DNA of 64,000 bases, from contig CAZEER010000004.1 of NCBI GenBank assembly GCA_964511215.1, positions 1 through 64,000 on the forward strand, given 5' to 3'. The notes under the pieces were generated by a model, which had not been told where the DNA came from, did no database searches, and was given only the letters and a program-made list of their open reading frames with translations. The number at the start of each line of letters is the position of its first letter. Positions within the stretch are counted from its first letter, which is position 1. Positions 18,849 to 28,900 of the stretch are shown here, piece by piece. The DNA is from CAZEER01 sp964511215. GTDB taxonomy: Bacteria > Fidelibacterota > Marinisomatia > Marinisomatales > UBA1611. Position numbers and translations under genes: made by a program.

Positions 18849-20290
18849 GTGTATTCCTTAACAATCATTAAATCAGAATGAAAGACTTGTGCCCCATTTA
18901 TTTCTTGATATTCTTCTCGACCTTTCCCGAAAATAATTACAATATCATTAGGATTAACTTGATTCAAAGCAGTAATTATTCCTTTCGCGCGATTTTGAAA
19001 TATGGAGTATCTTTCTGATGTAAACCCTGATGCAATTTCTTTTGAAATTTGGTCAGGGTTTTCAGTCCGTGGATTATCAGGTGTAATAAAACAATGATTG
19101 GCATATTTTTCTACAATTTGCGCCATCAATGGGCGCTTTGTTTTATCTCGATCTCCACCAGCACCAAAAACAACATACATTTTTCCAAATTTGCTATGAA
19201 TATTTTTCAATGTACTTAATACTTTTTCATATGAATCAGGAGTATGAGCGTAGTCTATAATTACTTTTGTATTATTTTTTAGTTTGTATATTTCCATCCG
19301 CCCAGGTATTAATGGGCAATTCTTGATCCCAGCCTCTATATCTCGCTTTTGTATTCCTAAAGCATGAGCAATTGAAACTGCTGCTAAAATATTTTCACTA
19401 TTAAATTCACCGATCAAATTAGATTCAATTGAATATTTAACTTTTCCAGCAGTAACTACACCTCGAATTCCATTAATAGAAATTTTCAAAGAATCATAAT
19501 GGATTGTATTAGAGTTATTTTTAGAGAATGGAATTACTGGCGCATTAGATTTTTGAGCTATTTTTGATCCCAATGGGTCAGAGTAGTTAATAACTGAAGT
19601 TGCCTCTAATCCCAGCATTTGAAATAACCGCAACTTGGTTTTATAATAGGCTTCTAAAGTTTTATGGTAATCTAAGTGTTCCGGAGAAAGATTTGTAAAT
19701 GCGGCAATATCAAAATCTACATCAGCCACTCGAAATTGATCTAACGCATGCGATGATACTTCCATTACAAGATGTGTGAAATTATCTTTATTTAATTTTG
19801 AAGAAATTTTTTGTATAGAAATAGCATCGGGTGTTGTCATATTAAATTGGTTATCATGACCTACTGCCAAAAGTCCCATTGTTCCAAGTTGGGCAGTCTT
19901 CTCACCAGCATTATCTAATATTGATTTTACCAATGTTGCTGTAGTTGTTTTTCCATTGGTCCCTGTAATGCCAATGATGGTCATATTTTTCGTTGGATGA
20001 TTATAGTATTCTGCTGCAATAGCAGAAGCAGCACGGCGTGGATTTGCTACTTTTATTTGTGGGACTGAAAGTTTCCCAACATCTCGTCCATTTGAAATGA
20101 CTGCTGATGCACCCGCAAGTATAGCATCTTGAATATAATCATGACCATCTAGTTTGGTGCCAGATATAGCGATAAATATATCCCCTTTTATAACCATTTT
20201 CGAATTCATTTTTATACCGCTAATGATTACATCATTAATATTTGAATCTGGTGGCATTATTGATTGAATGATATTAGATAAAGGTTTCAT
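18845..20290 (-). CDS. murE: UDP-MurNAc-L-Ala-D-Glu:meso-diaminopimelate ligase
   Basis: This 481-residue Mur ligase adds the third residue of the stem peptide. The P-loop is IGITGTNGKTTTATLV; NLSPEHLDYHKTLEAYYKTK and IIDYAHTPDSYEKVL follow. The C-terminal FITPDNPRTENPDQI carries the DNPR signature linked to meso-diaminopimelate rather than lysine. The wall is therefore predicted to be DAP type, as expected for a Gram-negative. Its ATG overlaps the ftsI stop by one base. Confidence 0.97.
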   Translation of the reverse strand: MKPLSNIIQSIMPPDSNINDVIISGIKMNSKMVIKGDIFIAISGTKLDGHDYIQDAILAGASAVISNGRDVGKLSVPQIKVANPRRAASAIAAEYYNHPTKNMTIIGITGTNGKTTTATLVKSILDNAGEKTAQLGTMGLLAVGHDNQFNMTTPDAISIQKISSKLNKDNFTHLVMEVSSHALDQFRVADVDFDIAAFTNLSPEHLDYHKTLEAYYKTKLRLFQMLGLEATSVINYSDPLGSKIAQKSNAPVIPFSKNNSNTIHYDSLKISINGIRGVVTAGKVKYSIESNLIGEFNSENILAAVSIAHALGIQKRDIEAGIKNCPLIPGRMEIYKLKNNTKVIIDYAHTPDSYEKVLSTLKNIHSKFGKMYVVFGAGGDRDKTKRPLMAQIVEKYANHCFITPDNPRTENPDQISKEIASGFTSERYSIFQNRAKGIITALNQVNPNDIVIIFGKGREEYQEINGAQVFHSDLMIVKEYT

Positions 20291-22269
20291 TATTTTAATC
20301 CAATGTTACAAACAGTCTCTTTATCTACAATTGCGCCAGGTTCGGGGCTTTGCCAAGCAACAATACCATTTCCTTGCAGTTTAAAATCAAATCCCATTTC
20401 ATTTAATATGTTCATTGCTTTCCGCATGCTTAAACCTCTCAGCTCAGGAACTTCTAATTTATCTGTATATTTTAAAACGGTTGATAGTTCAAGAGGTAAT
20501 GAGGGTTTAGTCGTTAATATTGGCTGGTGGTTATCTAATTTTTCTATGTTCGAAGCGTATTCTTGTTTGATCAATTTTTGTTTTGGAGGCAATATATAAT
20601 CATCCATATTGATTATTCTTTTCATAATCCTCTTGAATGCAATAGCCGCTCCTTCCGAACCCCAGTGGAATGGTTGCTTAGGCTCATCTAACATTATAAA
20701 AGCTAATAGTTGAGGATCATCATATGGAAAAAAACCAACAAAATTTGAAATAAATAAATCATTTGAATATTCTCCATTTTCCCATTTCTGAGCAGTACCT
20801 GTTTTACCAGCAATTTTCCAACCTGGAATATCCGCATTTTTTCCAGTTCCAATTGTTATTACTCCTCGGAGCATATTACGCATTTCTGCCATTATCTTTT
20901 CATCTGCAACTTGCCTAATTATCACTGGATTTTCGGTATGTATAATATTATTATTCTGATCCATAATTTGTTTTACTACTGTAGGCTTAACTAAGTAACC
21001 ACCATTTGCAATTGCAGAATAAGCAGTTGCAAGCTGGAGGGCTGTTACACCTACTTCGTGGCCCATAGCGATTTGCCCTAAAGAGACAGAACTCCATTTT
21101 TGAAAAGGATTTAATTTCCCTGCAACTTCTCCATTTAAACTAATTCCAGTTTTAGAACCAAAACCCAAATCTCGACTAATATTATATAATGTTTTTGGTC
21201 CGACTTTTTCTATCATTTTTATAATACCTATATTGCTTGAAAAATGAATTATCTGAGAAGTATTTAGGATACTATGTTTTTTATGATCTCGAACTGAAAT
21301 ATTATAGTAATTGTATTCTCCATTTTCGCAATTGAATTCATCATCCAAGCGAATCTTATTTTTAAGTAGTGATGAAATCAATGAAACAACCTTATATGTT
21401 GATCCAGGTTCAAATTGGTCAGTTATTGAACGAATCCGATGATAGTTAGGATTAGATTCATTAAAAGAGTTGTTATCAAAACTTGGTGTTGATGCCATTG
21501 CGAAAATTTCACCAGTTTGCGGATCCATAATGATGCCAGTTGCAGAGATTGCATCAGTTTCTAATTGCCGTCTAATTAGTTCTTCCTCTAATATTGACTG
21601 GTACTCTAAATCAATAGTTAATTGAATATTATTGCCATTAATTGGTTTTTGAAATGGCATACCACTTTTATGTTGGACTTTGCCACTCCAGCCTTTACTT
21701 TTATAAATCCATCCTTGTTTACCTTTTAAATAGTTATTAAAATCTTTTTCTATTCCGGAGATACCATCATCATCAAGATTTGTATAACCCAATATTTGCG
21801 CGGCTATTTCTTTATGAGGGTATTGCCGTCTATAATGCCTTTCAATTTTTAAACCTTTAAAAGGAGTAGTCTCTAAGGATCCAAGAGTCTCCTTTTGTAA
21901 ATTACGCTCTAAATATTCAAAACTTGATTGAGACTGTAGTTTGTTAAGATATTTTTCTATAGGATTCCCAGTCCGATTGCTAATAGCTTTAGCTAAACCA
22001 TATTTATCAAGTACATTTGATGGATTTACGGATAGAGTATAATGGATAATGTTTCGAGTTAGAGCGCGACTGTCTCTATCATAAATATTTCCTCGATTGG
22101 CATATATTTTTTGTTTCTTTTGTGACTGCAATAGTAAAGTAGATTGATATTGATCACCATTAAGTATTTGCACATGGAATAATCTTATGCAAAGCCCAGA
22201 CCAAGATATGATTACAAAACCAGCTAAAACTGTAATTCTTGTTCTATATTTTGTATAAGTTTTTGTCAT
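20290..22269 (-). CDS. ftsI: Penicillin-binding protein 3-like septal transpeptidase with PASTA domain
   Basis: This class B PBP crosslinks septal peptidoglycan with FtsW. The 659-residue protein has one N-terminal membrane helix (residues about 14-32) and a pedestal/dimer domain (KKQKIYANRGNIYDRDSRAL). The transpeptidase motifs are FEPGSTYK (Ser-x-x-Lys), HFSSNIG (SxN) and AGKTGTAQKW (KTG). The C-terminus (about 600-659) is a single PASTA domain starting VPELRGLSMRKAMNIL, which resembles the FtsI/SpoVD forms of FCB bacteria. It overlaps ftsL by 4 bp. Confidence 0.97.
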   Translation of the reverse strand: MTKTYTKYRTRITVLAGFVIISWSGLCIRLFHVQILNGDQYQSTLLLQSQKKQKIYANRGNIYDRDSRALTRNIIHYTLSVNPSNVLDKYGLAKAISNRTGNPIEKYLNKLQSQSSFEYLERNLQKETLGSLETTPFKGLKIERHYRRQYPHKEIAAQILGYTNLDDDGISGIEKDFNNYLKGKQGWIYKSKGWSGKVQHKSGMPFQKPINGNNIQLTIDLEYQSILEEELIRRQLETDAISATGIIMDPQTGEIFAMASTPSFDNNSFNESNPNYHRIRSITDQFEPGSTYKVVSLISSLLKNKIRLDDEFNCENGEYNYYNISVRDHKKHSILNTSQIIHFSSNIGIIKMIEKVGPKTLYNISRDLGFGSKTGISLNGEVAGKLNPFQKWSSVSLGQIAMGHEVGVTALQLATAYSAIANGGYLVKPTVVKQIMDQNNNIIHTENPVIIRQVADEKIMAEMRNMLRGVITIGTGKNADIPGWKIAGKTGTAQKWENGEYSNDLFISNFVGFFPYDDPQLLAFIMLDEPKQPFHWGSEGAAIAFKRIMKRIINMDDYILPPKQKLIKQEYASNIEKLDNHQPILTTKPSLPLELSTVLKYTDKLEVPELRGLSMRKAMNILNEMGFDFKLQGNGIVAWQSPEPGAIVDKETVCNIGLK

Positions 22270-22589
22270 AAATGTTTTTCAACCCAAGCACTTGTTATAA
22301 CTCTTACAGTTTCTGGCTCAGTGAAAACCATATTTAATTCATTCTGAGCTTTTTTAGCAATTACATCTGCTCGGTTTAATGATTCAACTTCACTTTGCAA
22401 TTCATTAATTTCATTTTTTATTTCCCGTGCAGTGGCATTGTGTATCTCTATAGAAAGGAGAGTTTGATCTATCTCAGTATAAACCCATAAGTAGACAATG
22501 AGACAAATTATAATTGCTAGAGTTGAGGTGAAAAAAATCAAGCTATGTATCATATTTTTTGTTTTTTTTGATAATCGTTTTTTAGGCAT
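22266..22589 (-). CDS. ftsL: FtsL-like cell division protein
   Basis: This 107-residue bitopic protein has a basic cytoplasmic N-terminus, a membrane helix at about residues 13-33 and a periplasmic coiled coil (about 45-80; EIKNEINELQSEVESLNRAD). That is the architecture of FtsL, which pairs with FtsB and FtsQ in the divisome. Sequence similarity alone is weak. The call depends on position between rsmH and ftsI, where ftsL normally sits, with overlaps of 1 and 4 bp. Confidence 0.88.
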   Translation of the reverse strand: MPKKRLSKKTKNMIHSLIFFTSTLAIIICLIVYLWVYTEIDQTLLSIEIHNATAREIKNEINELQSEVESLNRADVIAKKAQNELNMVFTEPETVRVITSAWVEKHL

Positions 22590-23485
22590 TATGCAATCTT
22601 TTCTGCTGCACGCAGTTTAGCGCTCTTACTACGGCTATTTTTTGTTAACTCCCTGTGGGAAGCTGTTAAAGGTTTTTTAGTTAATATTTTAATTTTGTTT
22701 TGGGAAGCTAATTTTTTTAAATAATGTTTTACTTTTCTATCTTCCAGTGAATGAAAACTAATTATGACTACTCTACCACCAATGGAAAGCTTTTGATAGA
22801 ATAACGCAAGAAACCTATCTAGATTTTCCAATTCATTATTTACAGCAATTCTTATTGCTTGGAACACACGAATAATAGATTTGTGCCTATTGTTTGGCGG
22901 GGTTGATCTACGAATAGCTTCTACTAAATCGGGGACTCTTTTTAGAGGTCGCATTTCAATAATTTTTTTAGCAATATTTCTAGAGCGTTTTTCTTCTCCA
23001 TTATAAAAAATAATATTTGCGAGATCTCGTGCAGATGTTTGATTCAAGATATCATAAGCCTTGGTTTTCTGCGACATGTTGAAACGCATATCCAAGACAG
23101 AATCATAATTGAATGAAAATCCTCTAGATTCAGAATCTAGTTGGATAGATGACATACCTAGATCAAGTAAAATGCCATTCACTGTTTTAATCTCCAATCC
23201 TTTAAGGATTGTGTCAAGATTATGGTAAGAATCGTTAAATAATGAAATAGATGAGGTAAACGCTGAGAGACTATTAGTACATATTTTAAGCGCCTCTTCA
23301 TCTCTGTCAATTCCGACTAAGTGACCATTTTTTGATAATTTCTTTAGAATAAGGGTGGCGTGCCCTCCAGTTCCTATAGTTCCATCGACATAAATGCCCT
23401 TTGGAGTAATATTTAAGAAAGATATTACTTTCGATGGCATAACCGGAACGTGAAACTTTGCTCCTGGTTGCCTTGATAATATCAT
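22589..23485 (-). CDS. rsmH: 16S rRNA (cytosine1402-N4)-methyltransferase
   Basis: RsmH (MraW) methylates N4 of C1402 in the 16S rRNA P-site. The 298-residue protein has HVPVMPSKVISFL, the SAM loop YVDGTIGTGGHATLIL, GILLDLGMSSIQLD, RGFSF, and the C-terminal VVISFHSLEDRKVK. It is standard in length and lies between mraZ and ftsL. It starts at 23485, overlapping the mraZ stop by one base. Confidence 0.98.
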   Translation of the reverse strand: MILSRQPGAKFHVPVMPSKVISFLNITPKGIYVDGTIGTGGHATLILKKLSKNGHLVGIDRDEEALKICTNSLSAFTSSISLFNDSYHNLDTILKGLEIKTVNGILLDLGMSSIQLDSESRGFSFNYDSVLDMRFNMSQKTKAYDILNQTSARDLANIIFYNGEEKRSRNIAKKIIEMRPLKRVPDLVEAIRRSTPPNNRHKSIIRVFQAIRIAVNNELENLDRFLALFYQKLSIGGRVVIISFHSLEDRKVKHYLKKLASQNKIKILTKKPLTASHRELTKNSRSKSAKLRAAEKIA

Positions 23486-23949
23486 TATAAAACAATTTTA
23501 TCTGCAAGAGTATCGTATTCATCCGAGTCAATATTTTTTGATTGCTTATCTGCTTTTTCTAGTTCATACGGATTCCATATTTCCATTTTATTTACCATTC
23601 CGATTATAAGCAGATCTTTTTCTAACCCCGCATAGTTAACTAGGGACGGAGTGATTGTAATCCGTCCCTGTTTATCATATGTGGAAGGGGAAGCATAACG
23701 CGCTGTATTTCGCACGAAAGTTCTATGAATTTTTGATAATGAGGATAAATTTCTTAAACTAGTTTCGATTTCTTTCCAATGGACTAAGGGATAAACCCAT
23801 ATACAGGTATCCATACCTTTGGTGATGACAAATGTATTATCATTAGCTTTTGTTAATGATTGCCTGAATTTTGCTGGAATATTAACACGTCCTTTGGAAT
23901 CCAAGGAATATGCGAACTCACCTATAAATGTATTATTTGTTAAAGTCAT
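23485..23949 (-). CDS. mraZ: Transcriptional regulator MraZ
   Basis: MraZ is an oligomeric AbrB-fold DNA-binding protein that represses the dcw operon. Two SpoVT-AbrB-like repeats are visible, EFAYSLDSKGRVNIPAKFR and TYDKQGRITITPSLV. I use the ATG at 23949 (154 residues), where MTLTNNTFIGEFAY has the usual lead-in. The frame is open ten codons further to 23979, but those codons run through the candidate operator repeats. It is the first gene of the classical dcw cluster here, separated from the rodZ-like gene by about 150 bp. Confidence 0.95.
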   Translation of the reverse strand: MTLTNNTFIGEFAYSLDSKGRVNIPAKFRQSLTKANDNTFVITKGMDTCIWVYPLVHWKEIETSLRNLSSLSKIHRTFVRNTARYASPSTYDKQGRITITPSLVNYAGLEKDLLIIGMVNKMEIWNPYELEKADKQSKNIDSDEYDTLADKIVL

Positions 23950-23970
23950 AATTTTAATTAAAGGGGGATT

Positions 23971-23990
23971 TACCCACAACTACCCACAAT
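23971..23990 (-). promoter_or_regulatory. Candidate MraZ operator (two 10-bp direct repeats)
   Basis: TACCCACAAC and TACCCACAAT lie head to tail 21 bp upstream of the mraZ ATG. On the mraZ strand they read TGGGTAGTTGTGGGT, that is TGGGT boxes with a 5-bp spacer. Known MraZ sites are TGGGN repeats separated by 5 bp, so the match in sequence and spacing is good. Autorepression of the dcw operon is the expected role (established for MraZ in other bacteria; inferred here). Confidence 0.7.
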
Positions 23991-24060
23991 CTTACTAATA
24001 GGGTGTAAAAATGTCAATAATTATTCTTCATATAAGGTAAAATCTCTAAGGATTTATCTA

Positions 24061-24080
24061 TATGTGGTTAATTGTGGGTA
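24061..24080 (+). promoter_or_regulatory. Inverted second pair of MraZ-like boxes
   Basis: ATTGTGGGTA at 24071-24080 is the exact reverse complement of the operator repeat at 23981-23990, and the preceding TATGTGGTTA is a degenerate copy in the same 10-bp register. The two pairs face each other across 80 bp in the spacer between the rodZ-like gene and mraZ. This could allow looping or cooperative MraZ binding, but the functional claim is speculative. Confidence 0.4.
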
Positions 24081-24095
24081 GTTATTAAATTTATA

Positions 24096-24911
24096 TTAAA
24101 ATAGAGGTTTATAGCGTTGGATTGCTATAGAGGGTGGATTTGGGTTTATTTTTAATCGTAACGGAAACTCAGATCCGGATATTTGTTTGATTTCGGTTGC
24201 ATTAATAAATAGGGTCAAGCCTATTGTAGAAGTGAAAATTAATTCTGATGGTTCTATAAAAGCATTAAGATCTAATTCACGGTTTGAATTAATAATATTT
24301 GCAATAGGTGGTAGTGTATCATTTTTAAATGTATATGCAATTTGTTGGATAGTTTTAAACTTTACGAAAAAGGGGGGTGATACTGTTAGCATTTCGTTAC
24401 TGGATTGATCCAAAACGAAATCTTTAAGAAGGTCATCATCATTAAGAGGTTTTACATTTTCTTTAATTACTGGACCATCATTTGTACCATAGGCATTACT
24501 TTCTTTATTAAAAATTTTTTTCGATACTAAAATTGAAAAGATAAAAATAAGGGAAAAACCACCAGCTATCAAATAATCTTGTCTTATTTTTTTATTCGTT
24601 TTTATTTGAGGTTTATTTTCTTTATTATTTTCTTCAGTATCTTCTTCTATAGAATTTGTAGAAATTACAGTTGGGCGATTATTTCCCATGAATGAGTCTA
24701 ATTGCTCTAACGCTCTTTGAGACTCTCCACCAATTTCTTCTGCATAAGCACGTAAAAAAAGTCTTAAATAGGGTGTCTCGATTTCAGTGAAATCTCCTGA
24801 TTCAATATACTGCAAATATTGCACATTGATTTTTGTTCTCTCACTTATTTCTTTAAGAGTAATATTTCGCGATTCGCGAAGTTCTTTTAATTCTTTGTAA
24901 AATTGTGCCAA
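24096..24911 (-). CDS. RodZ-like helix-turn-helix membrane protein
   Basis: The N-terminus (residues about 5-62; LKELRESRNITLKEISERT, then YLQYIESGDF) is the HTH_25 domain of RodZ. A polar Glu/Asn-rich linker follows, then one transmembrane helix at about 113-130 and a periplasmic domain resembling DUF4115. RodZ links MreB to the wall elongation machinery, but divergent FCB homologues also act as regulators, so I leave the symbol empty. The best start is TTG at 24911; the HTH begins only five codons later. It lies between arfB and mraZ on the same strand. At 271 residues it is somewhat short for RodZ. Confidence 0.85.
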   Translation of the reverse strand: MAQFYKELKELRESRNITLKEISERTKINVQYLQYIESGDFTEIETPYLRLFLRAYAEEIGGESQRALEQLDSFMGNNRPTVISTNSIEEDTEENNKENKPQIKTNKKIRQDYLIAGGFSLIFIFSILVSKKIFNKESNAYGTNDGPVIKENVKPLNDDDLLKDFVLDQSSNEMLTVSPPFFVKFKTIQQIAYTFKNDTLPPIANIINSNRELDLNAFIEPSELIFTSTIGLTLFINATEIKQISGSEFPLRLKINPNPPSIAIQRYKPLF

Positions 24912-24964
24912 TTTCTAATTTTCGTTATGTTAAAATTACATTTATGGACATTGTTAGAAAAACT

Positions 24965-25396
24965 TTAATCATACAATTTTGGAGTTTTTCTAAGTTCTTT
25001 CTTTTTACTTTGTATATTTTTTTGTTTCAATCTCTTTATTTTTTCTTTCGCTGGAATAGATGTTGTTTTTCTCTTTTTAGGAAGATCAACTGATTGTTTA
25101 AAAATTGTGATCAATCTTTTTAACGCTTCTTTTTTATTCTTAATCTGAGATTTATATGATTTTGATTTAATAGTGATTATATTGTTCTTTGAAATTTTTT
25201 TAATGTGATGCATTTTTATTTTATTTATTAGCCATTGAGGGAAATTATGCTGTGCTAAATTATACTGAAGTAATATAGCAGTTGCATTTTTATTTATATT
25301 TTGGCCTCCGGGTCCTGATGAAAAAACTGGCTTAAAAGTTATATCGTTAACATTTATCATTATTTTGTCATTAATCTGGATTATTTCTTTTTTCAT
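24965..25396 (-). CDS. arfB: Peptidyl-tRNA hydrolase ArfB-like (ribosome rescue)
   Basis: This 143-residue protein has a single class-1 release-factor domain with FSSGPGGQNINKNATA, in which the GGQ motif catalyses peptidyl-tRNA hydrolysis, and no codon-recognition domain. The Lys/Arg-rich C-terminal tail (about 100-143; KKRKTTSIPAKEKIKRLKQK) matches the ArfB tail that inserts into the empty mRNA channel of stalled ribosomes. It overlaps maf by 4 bp (ATGA). Confidence 0.92.
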   Translation of the reverse strand: MKKEIIQINDKIMINVNDITFKPVFSSGPGGQNINKNATAILLQYNLAQHNFPQWLINKIKMHHIKKISKNNIITIKSKSYKSQIKNKKEALKRLITIFKQSVDLPKKRKTTSIPAKEKIKRLKQKNIQSKKKELRKTPKLYD

Positions 25397-25959
25397 TTAA
25401 TTAAAAAATTATAATATTTATTAAAGGTATAAAGTGGAAATCCCATAACATTAAAGTAACAACCTTTTATACCTTTTATATGAATAGAAAACCCGTCCTG
25501 TATTCCATAGCTTCCGGCTTTATCTAATGGTTGATAGTTCTCTATATAATTATAGATATCTCTATCGCATAATTTTGATATAGATACATATGTTCGATTG
25601 TTAAATGTTATATCTATATTTTTTTTTAATAAAATCAATGATACTCCTGTAATCACTTCATGTGTTCTACCAGAAAGAGAACGAAGCATTTGTTCACTAT
25701 CCAAATTACTTTTCGGTTTACCAAGAATTTTGTTATCTAGGAGTACAATAGTATCTGCCCCAATGACAAATGAATTTGGATAATCTTTGGCTACGTCTTG
25801 AGCCTTTTTTCTTGCCCAATATTCGGTGAATGCTTCAGGCGGGAATATATTTTTTAAATTTTCCTCAACTTTACTGGGAATTACTGTAAACTCAAATCCA
25901 ATTTGATTTAAAAGAGTTTTTCGTCTTGGAGATGCAGATGCTAAAATATTATCAATCAA
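25393..25959 (-). CDS. maf: Maf family nucleoside triphosphate pyrophosphatase
   Basis: Maf-type enzymes hydrolyse non-canonical or excess dTTP/UTP to the monophosphate and were first noted for effects on septation. The 188-residue product begins IDNILASASPRRKTLL (substrate loop) and contains VIGADTIVLLDNKILGKP, LSGRTHEVITGVSL and DKAGSYGIQDG, all characteristic. The start is TTG at 25959, 15 bp after the porU stop, with no in-frame ATG between. It overlaps arfB by 4 bp. Confidence 0.95.
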   Translation of the reverse strand: MIDNILASASPRRKTLLNQIGFEFTVIPSKVEENLKNIFPPEAFTEYWARKKAQDVAKDYPNSFVIGADTIVLLDNKILGKPKSNLDSEQMLRSLSGRTHEVITGVSLILLKKNIDITFNNRTYVSISKLCDRDIYNYIENYQPLDKAGSYGIQDGFSIHIKGIKGCYFNVMGFPLYTFNKYYNFLIK

Positions 25960-25974
25960 ATCAAATTCAACATT

Positions 25975-28900
25975 TTATTGAAATTTTGCACATCGTCCAA
26001 TATATGAAACTGTCGCATGTTTTCCAATAGCCTTTAAACGATAGATGTACACTCCATTTGCAATTTGACCACCATATTTGTCAAGTCCATTCCAGTTAAT
26101 TATATGGAAGCCTGCTTGTAAATTGTATCTTTCAAACGACTTAATTCTTCGTCCACCTATAGTATAAATATCTAGTTTAAGATCAAAATTTTGAGTTACT
26201 TCAAAAGTAAATTGAGTAGAAGTTGTAAAAGGATTGGGAAAATTAAAAGAATTATAGATTCTCAAATTATTATTTTGTGACCTCTGGAGCTTTATTTCTT
26301 TTTCAGATGGGTTGTTAGCACTGTCCCAAGCTTTTACTTTTAGATTTATAATTTTTTCTTTAGATGAATAGATGATTGTTCCTGTTGTAATACTATTTTT
26401 GTCATAATTAAAATTGTTTGTTAAAACAAAATTATTATTTGATTTAAGGTCAGTAATTAATATTTCATGGCCAATTTCATTTGTAAGATTAATTCCAATC
26501 GGNNNNNNNNNNNNNNNNNNNNNNNNNNNNNNNNNNNNNNNNNNNNNNNNNNNNNNNNNNNNNNNNNNNNNNNNNNNNNNNNNNNNNNNNNNNNNNNNNN
26601 NNTCAAAATTTTGACCGGAAAATGAAAATTGTCCTCGGAATAATGTCGCACCTGGAAGTGTATAGGATAGCGAATATGTCTCTGATGCAATATCGTATGT
26701 ACGTTCTATATTTCGCTCTGCATCGATTAGTTGAATGTATCCATTTCCATTCCCTTGGATTTGCGATTGCATTCCTGTATAGCTACCTATTTCTAATGTC
26801 CTTAATGTATCTGGCGAAATAGTAAGAGAAGCTAATGTATCTTTTGGCATAGGTAATAGCATTCCAGGGTCCCCAAAGAGATGAAAATATTGTGATTCTG
26901 ATGTACCGTCCTTTATAGATTGTAAGATTATGCCCACTTTATTATCACTGATATTGCCATTATTAAAAATAGCTTGGAATAAGTCTTTTGTATATCTTTC
27001 ATTCCCACTTACAGTTATTGGTCGGGTAGTAGAAATTACCATTGATGCTGCATTCATGGGTGCTCTTATAAGTTCTTCAGAAAAAGATTCAGATAATGGA
27101 TCATCAAAATGGCCAAAAGAACAGGTTCCAACAATCCAAAGAGGAAGTTTATTTCCTGTATTAATTTGATTTAAGTCGCCTCGGTCTAGATAGAGGAGTT
27201 TCTCTTGAGCAAGCTGATAGGGAGAACCGTGACCTATGTAAGATAGAATAGCGGTACCATTATTAAGATTATTCAACAAAGCTTGCGTAGCATCTGGTTT
27301 TATTACTCCATATGCAGATGCGTCACCAACTTCCGGGTATTCCATCATATATATTTTGTCAACATAAACAGATTTAGGGATTAAATTTGCCAATTCTTCT
27401 GAGTTTAGGGTATGAGATTGGCCTGTAGATATTGACCCATGGTTAGGTTCTGGTCTAGCTGCATCATCTGCTACTAATGTAACTGTTTGTCTCCATGGAC
27501 CAAACTCAGGACTAGTTTCTATTGTGATTACTTTATTAACAAAATCTAAAACCTCTTGTTCATTTTTTGCTGGAAATCTACCTGTCGCTATTTCTGGTAT
27601 ATTACCATAAATTGTAGCTAATAGGTCATCTGTTGCGTATGTGCGAGATGACTGTACTTGTATTGTGGGTATGATAATAGATGATTGGCCAGTTACGTTT
27701 CTATAATCATAACCACCATCTCCAAGTATTAAAGCACAATTTGGAGAAGGTAATAGCCAATTTTCTTGTGTCCACTGTATGAAACTTCTGATTGCCATAG
27801 GATCGGGATTTCCTGCTGAAAATTCATCATAAATAGTCTCGATACCTGCAAAGATTGCGGGATTCCTCAAATTAGTCAAATCACTAGCCGCGGTTCTAAA
27901 TTGTTCTGGACCTATAATGATATAATTAGCTTGGATACTATTTTTGCGAAGAGTATTAAATTGTTGATTTTCTTTTAATTCAATATTGATTTGACTATTT
28001 ATGTTTGACCAATCAAATAAAACATAACGATTTCTTGATCCAGACGAAGTAAAAACATTACAGAATCCTAGATCATCTATTAAAATACTTTTGACATTAG
28101 AAGGATCGGAGATGTCCCATAGATAAGTATTGTTAGTACTTTGACCACTAAATTCAAATCTTACATTTTGATCGACTATAGGGGATGTGAATTCAAAATT
28201 TTCACCAAATTTAAGTTCACGGCCATACTGAATTTCAAAATTATCAAAATATGGATAAGAATTTGGATCTGACGATGTATTAATGATATAGAAGACATTC
28301 GATCCATTAATTAGATTGATGTTTGAAGACTCTGAGATAAAAGTTCGGGCACCACTTCCAGACCAACTTAATGATGAACCTATTTGCAACCCATTTAAAT
28401 TATTAAATAAAATTGCTAGTTCGTGATATGAAGATACTGTCTCACTAAGAGAGTGTCCTCTAAAACGAGCATTAATATTAATATTTACACCCGCTTTAGG
28501 ATCAGGTAGACTTAGAACTAATGGCATTGATCCGCCAGATGGAATAGGTGTTCCGACCCATTCCGTTCCAGATGCTTGTAAATTAATCAAATCTGCTTCA
28601 TAATGTTTAGATGATAAACCATAGTCAATTAAAACACCAGCATCAGGCTGAATATAAGGTTCTATTCTTTTCCCCCTGATTTGGGAATCATTTGGAATAA
28701 AAAGCCAACAAGAATTTGTGTTAAAATATATATTTTGATTCCATTGAATATCAGTTTCGGCAATATCAAATCCAGATGGTCCTCTACCATAAAAGATAAT
28801 TTTATCATCAATATCAAAAGATCCGTCATTTTCGCCAATTATAAAAATTGGTAATTCAATAAGATTCTCAGGGATTGGTTGGTTTACTCCTTGACTTCTA

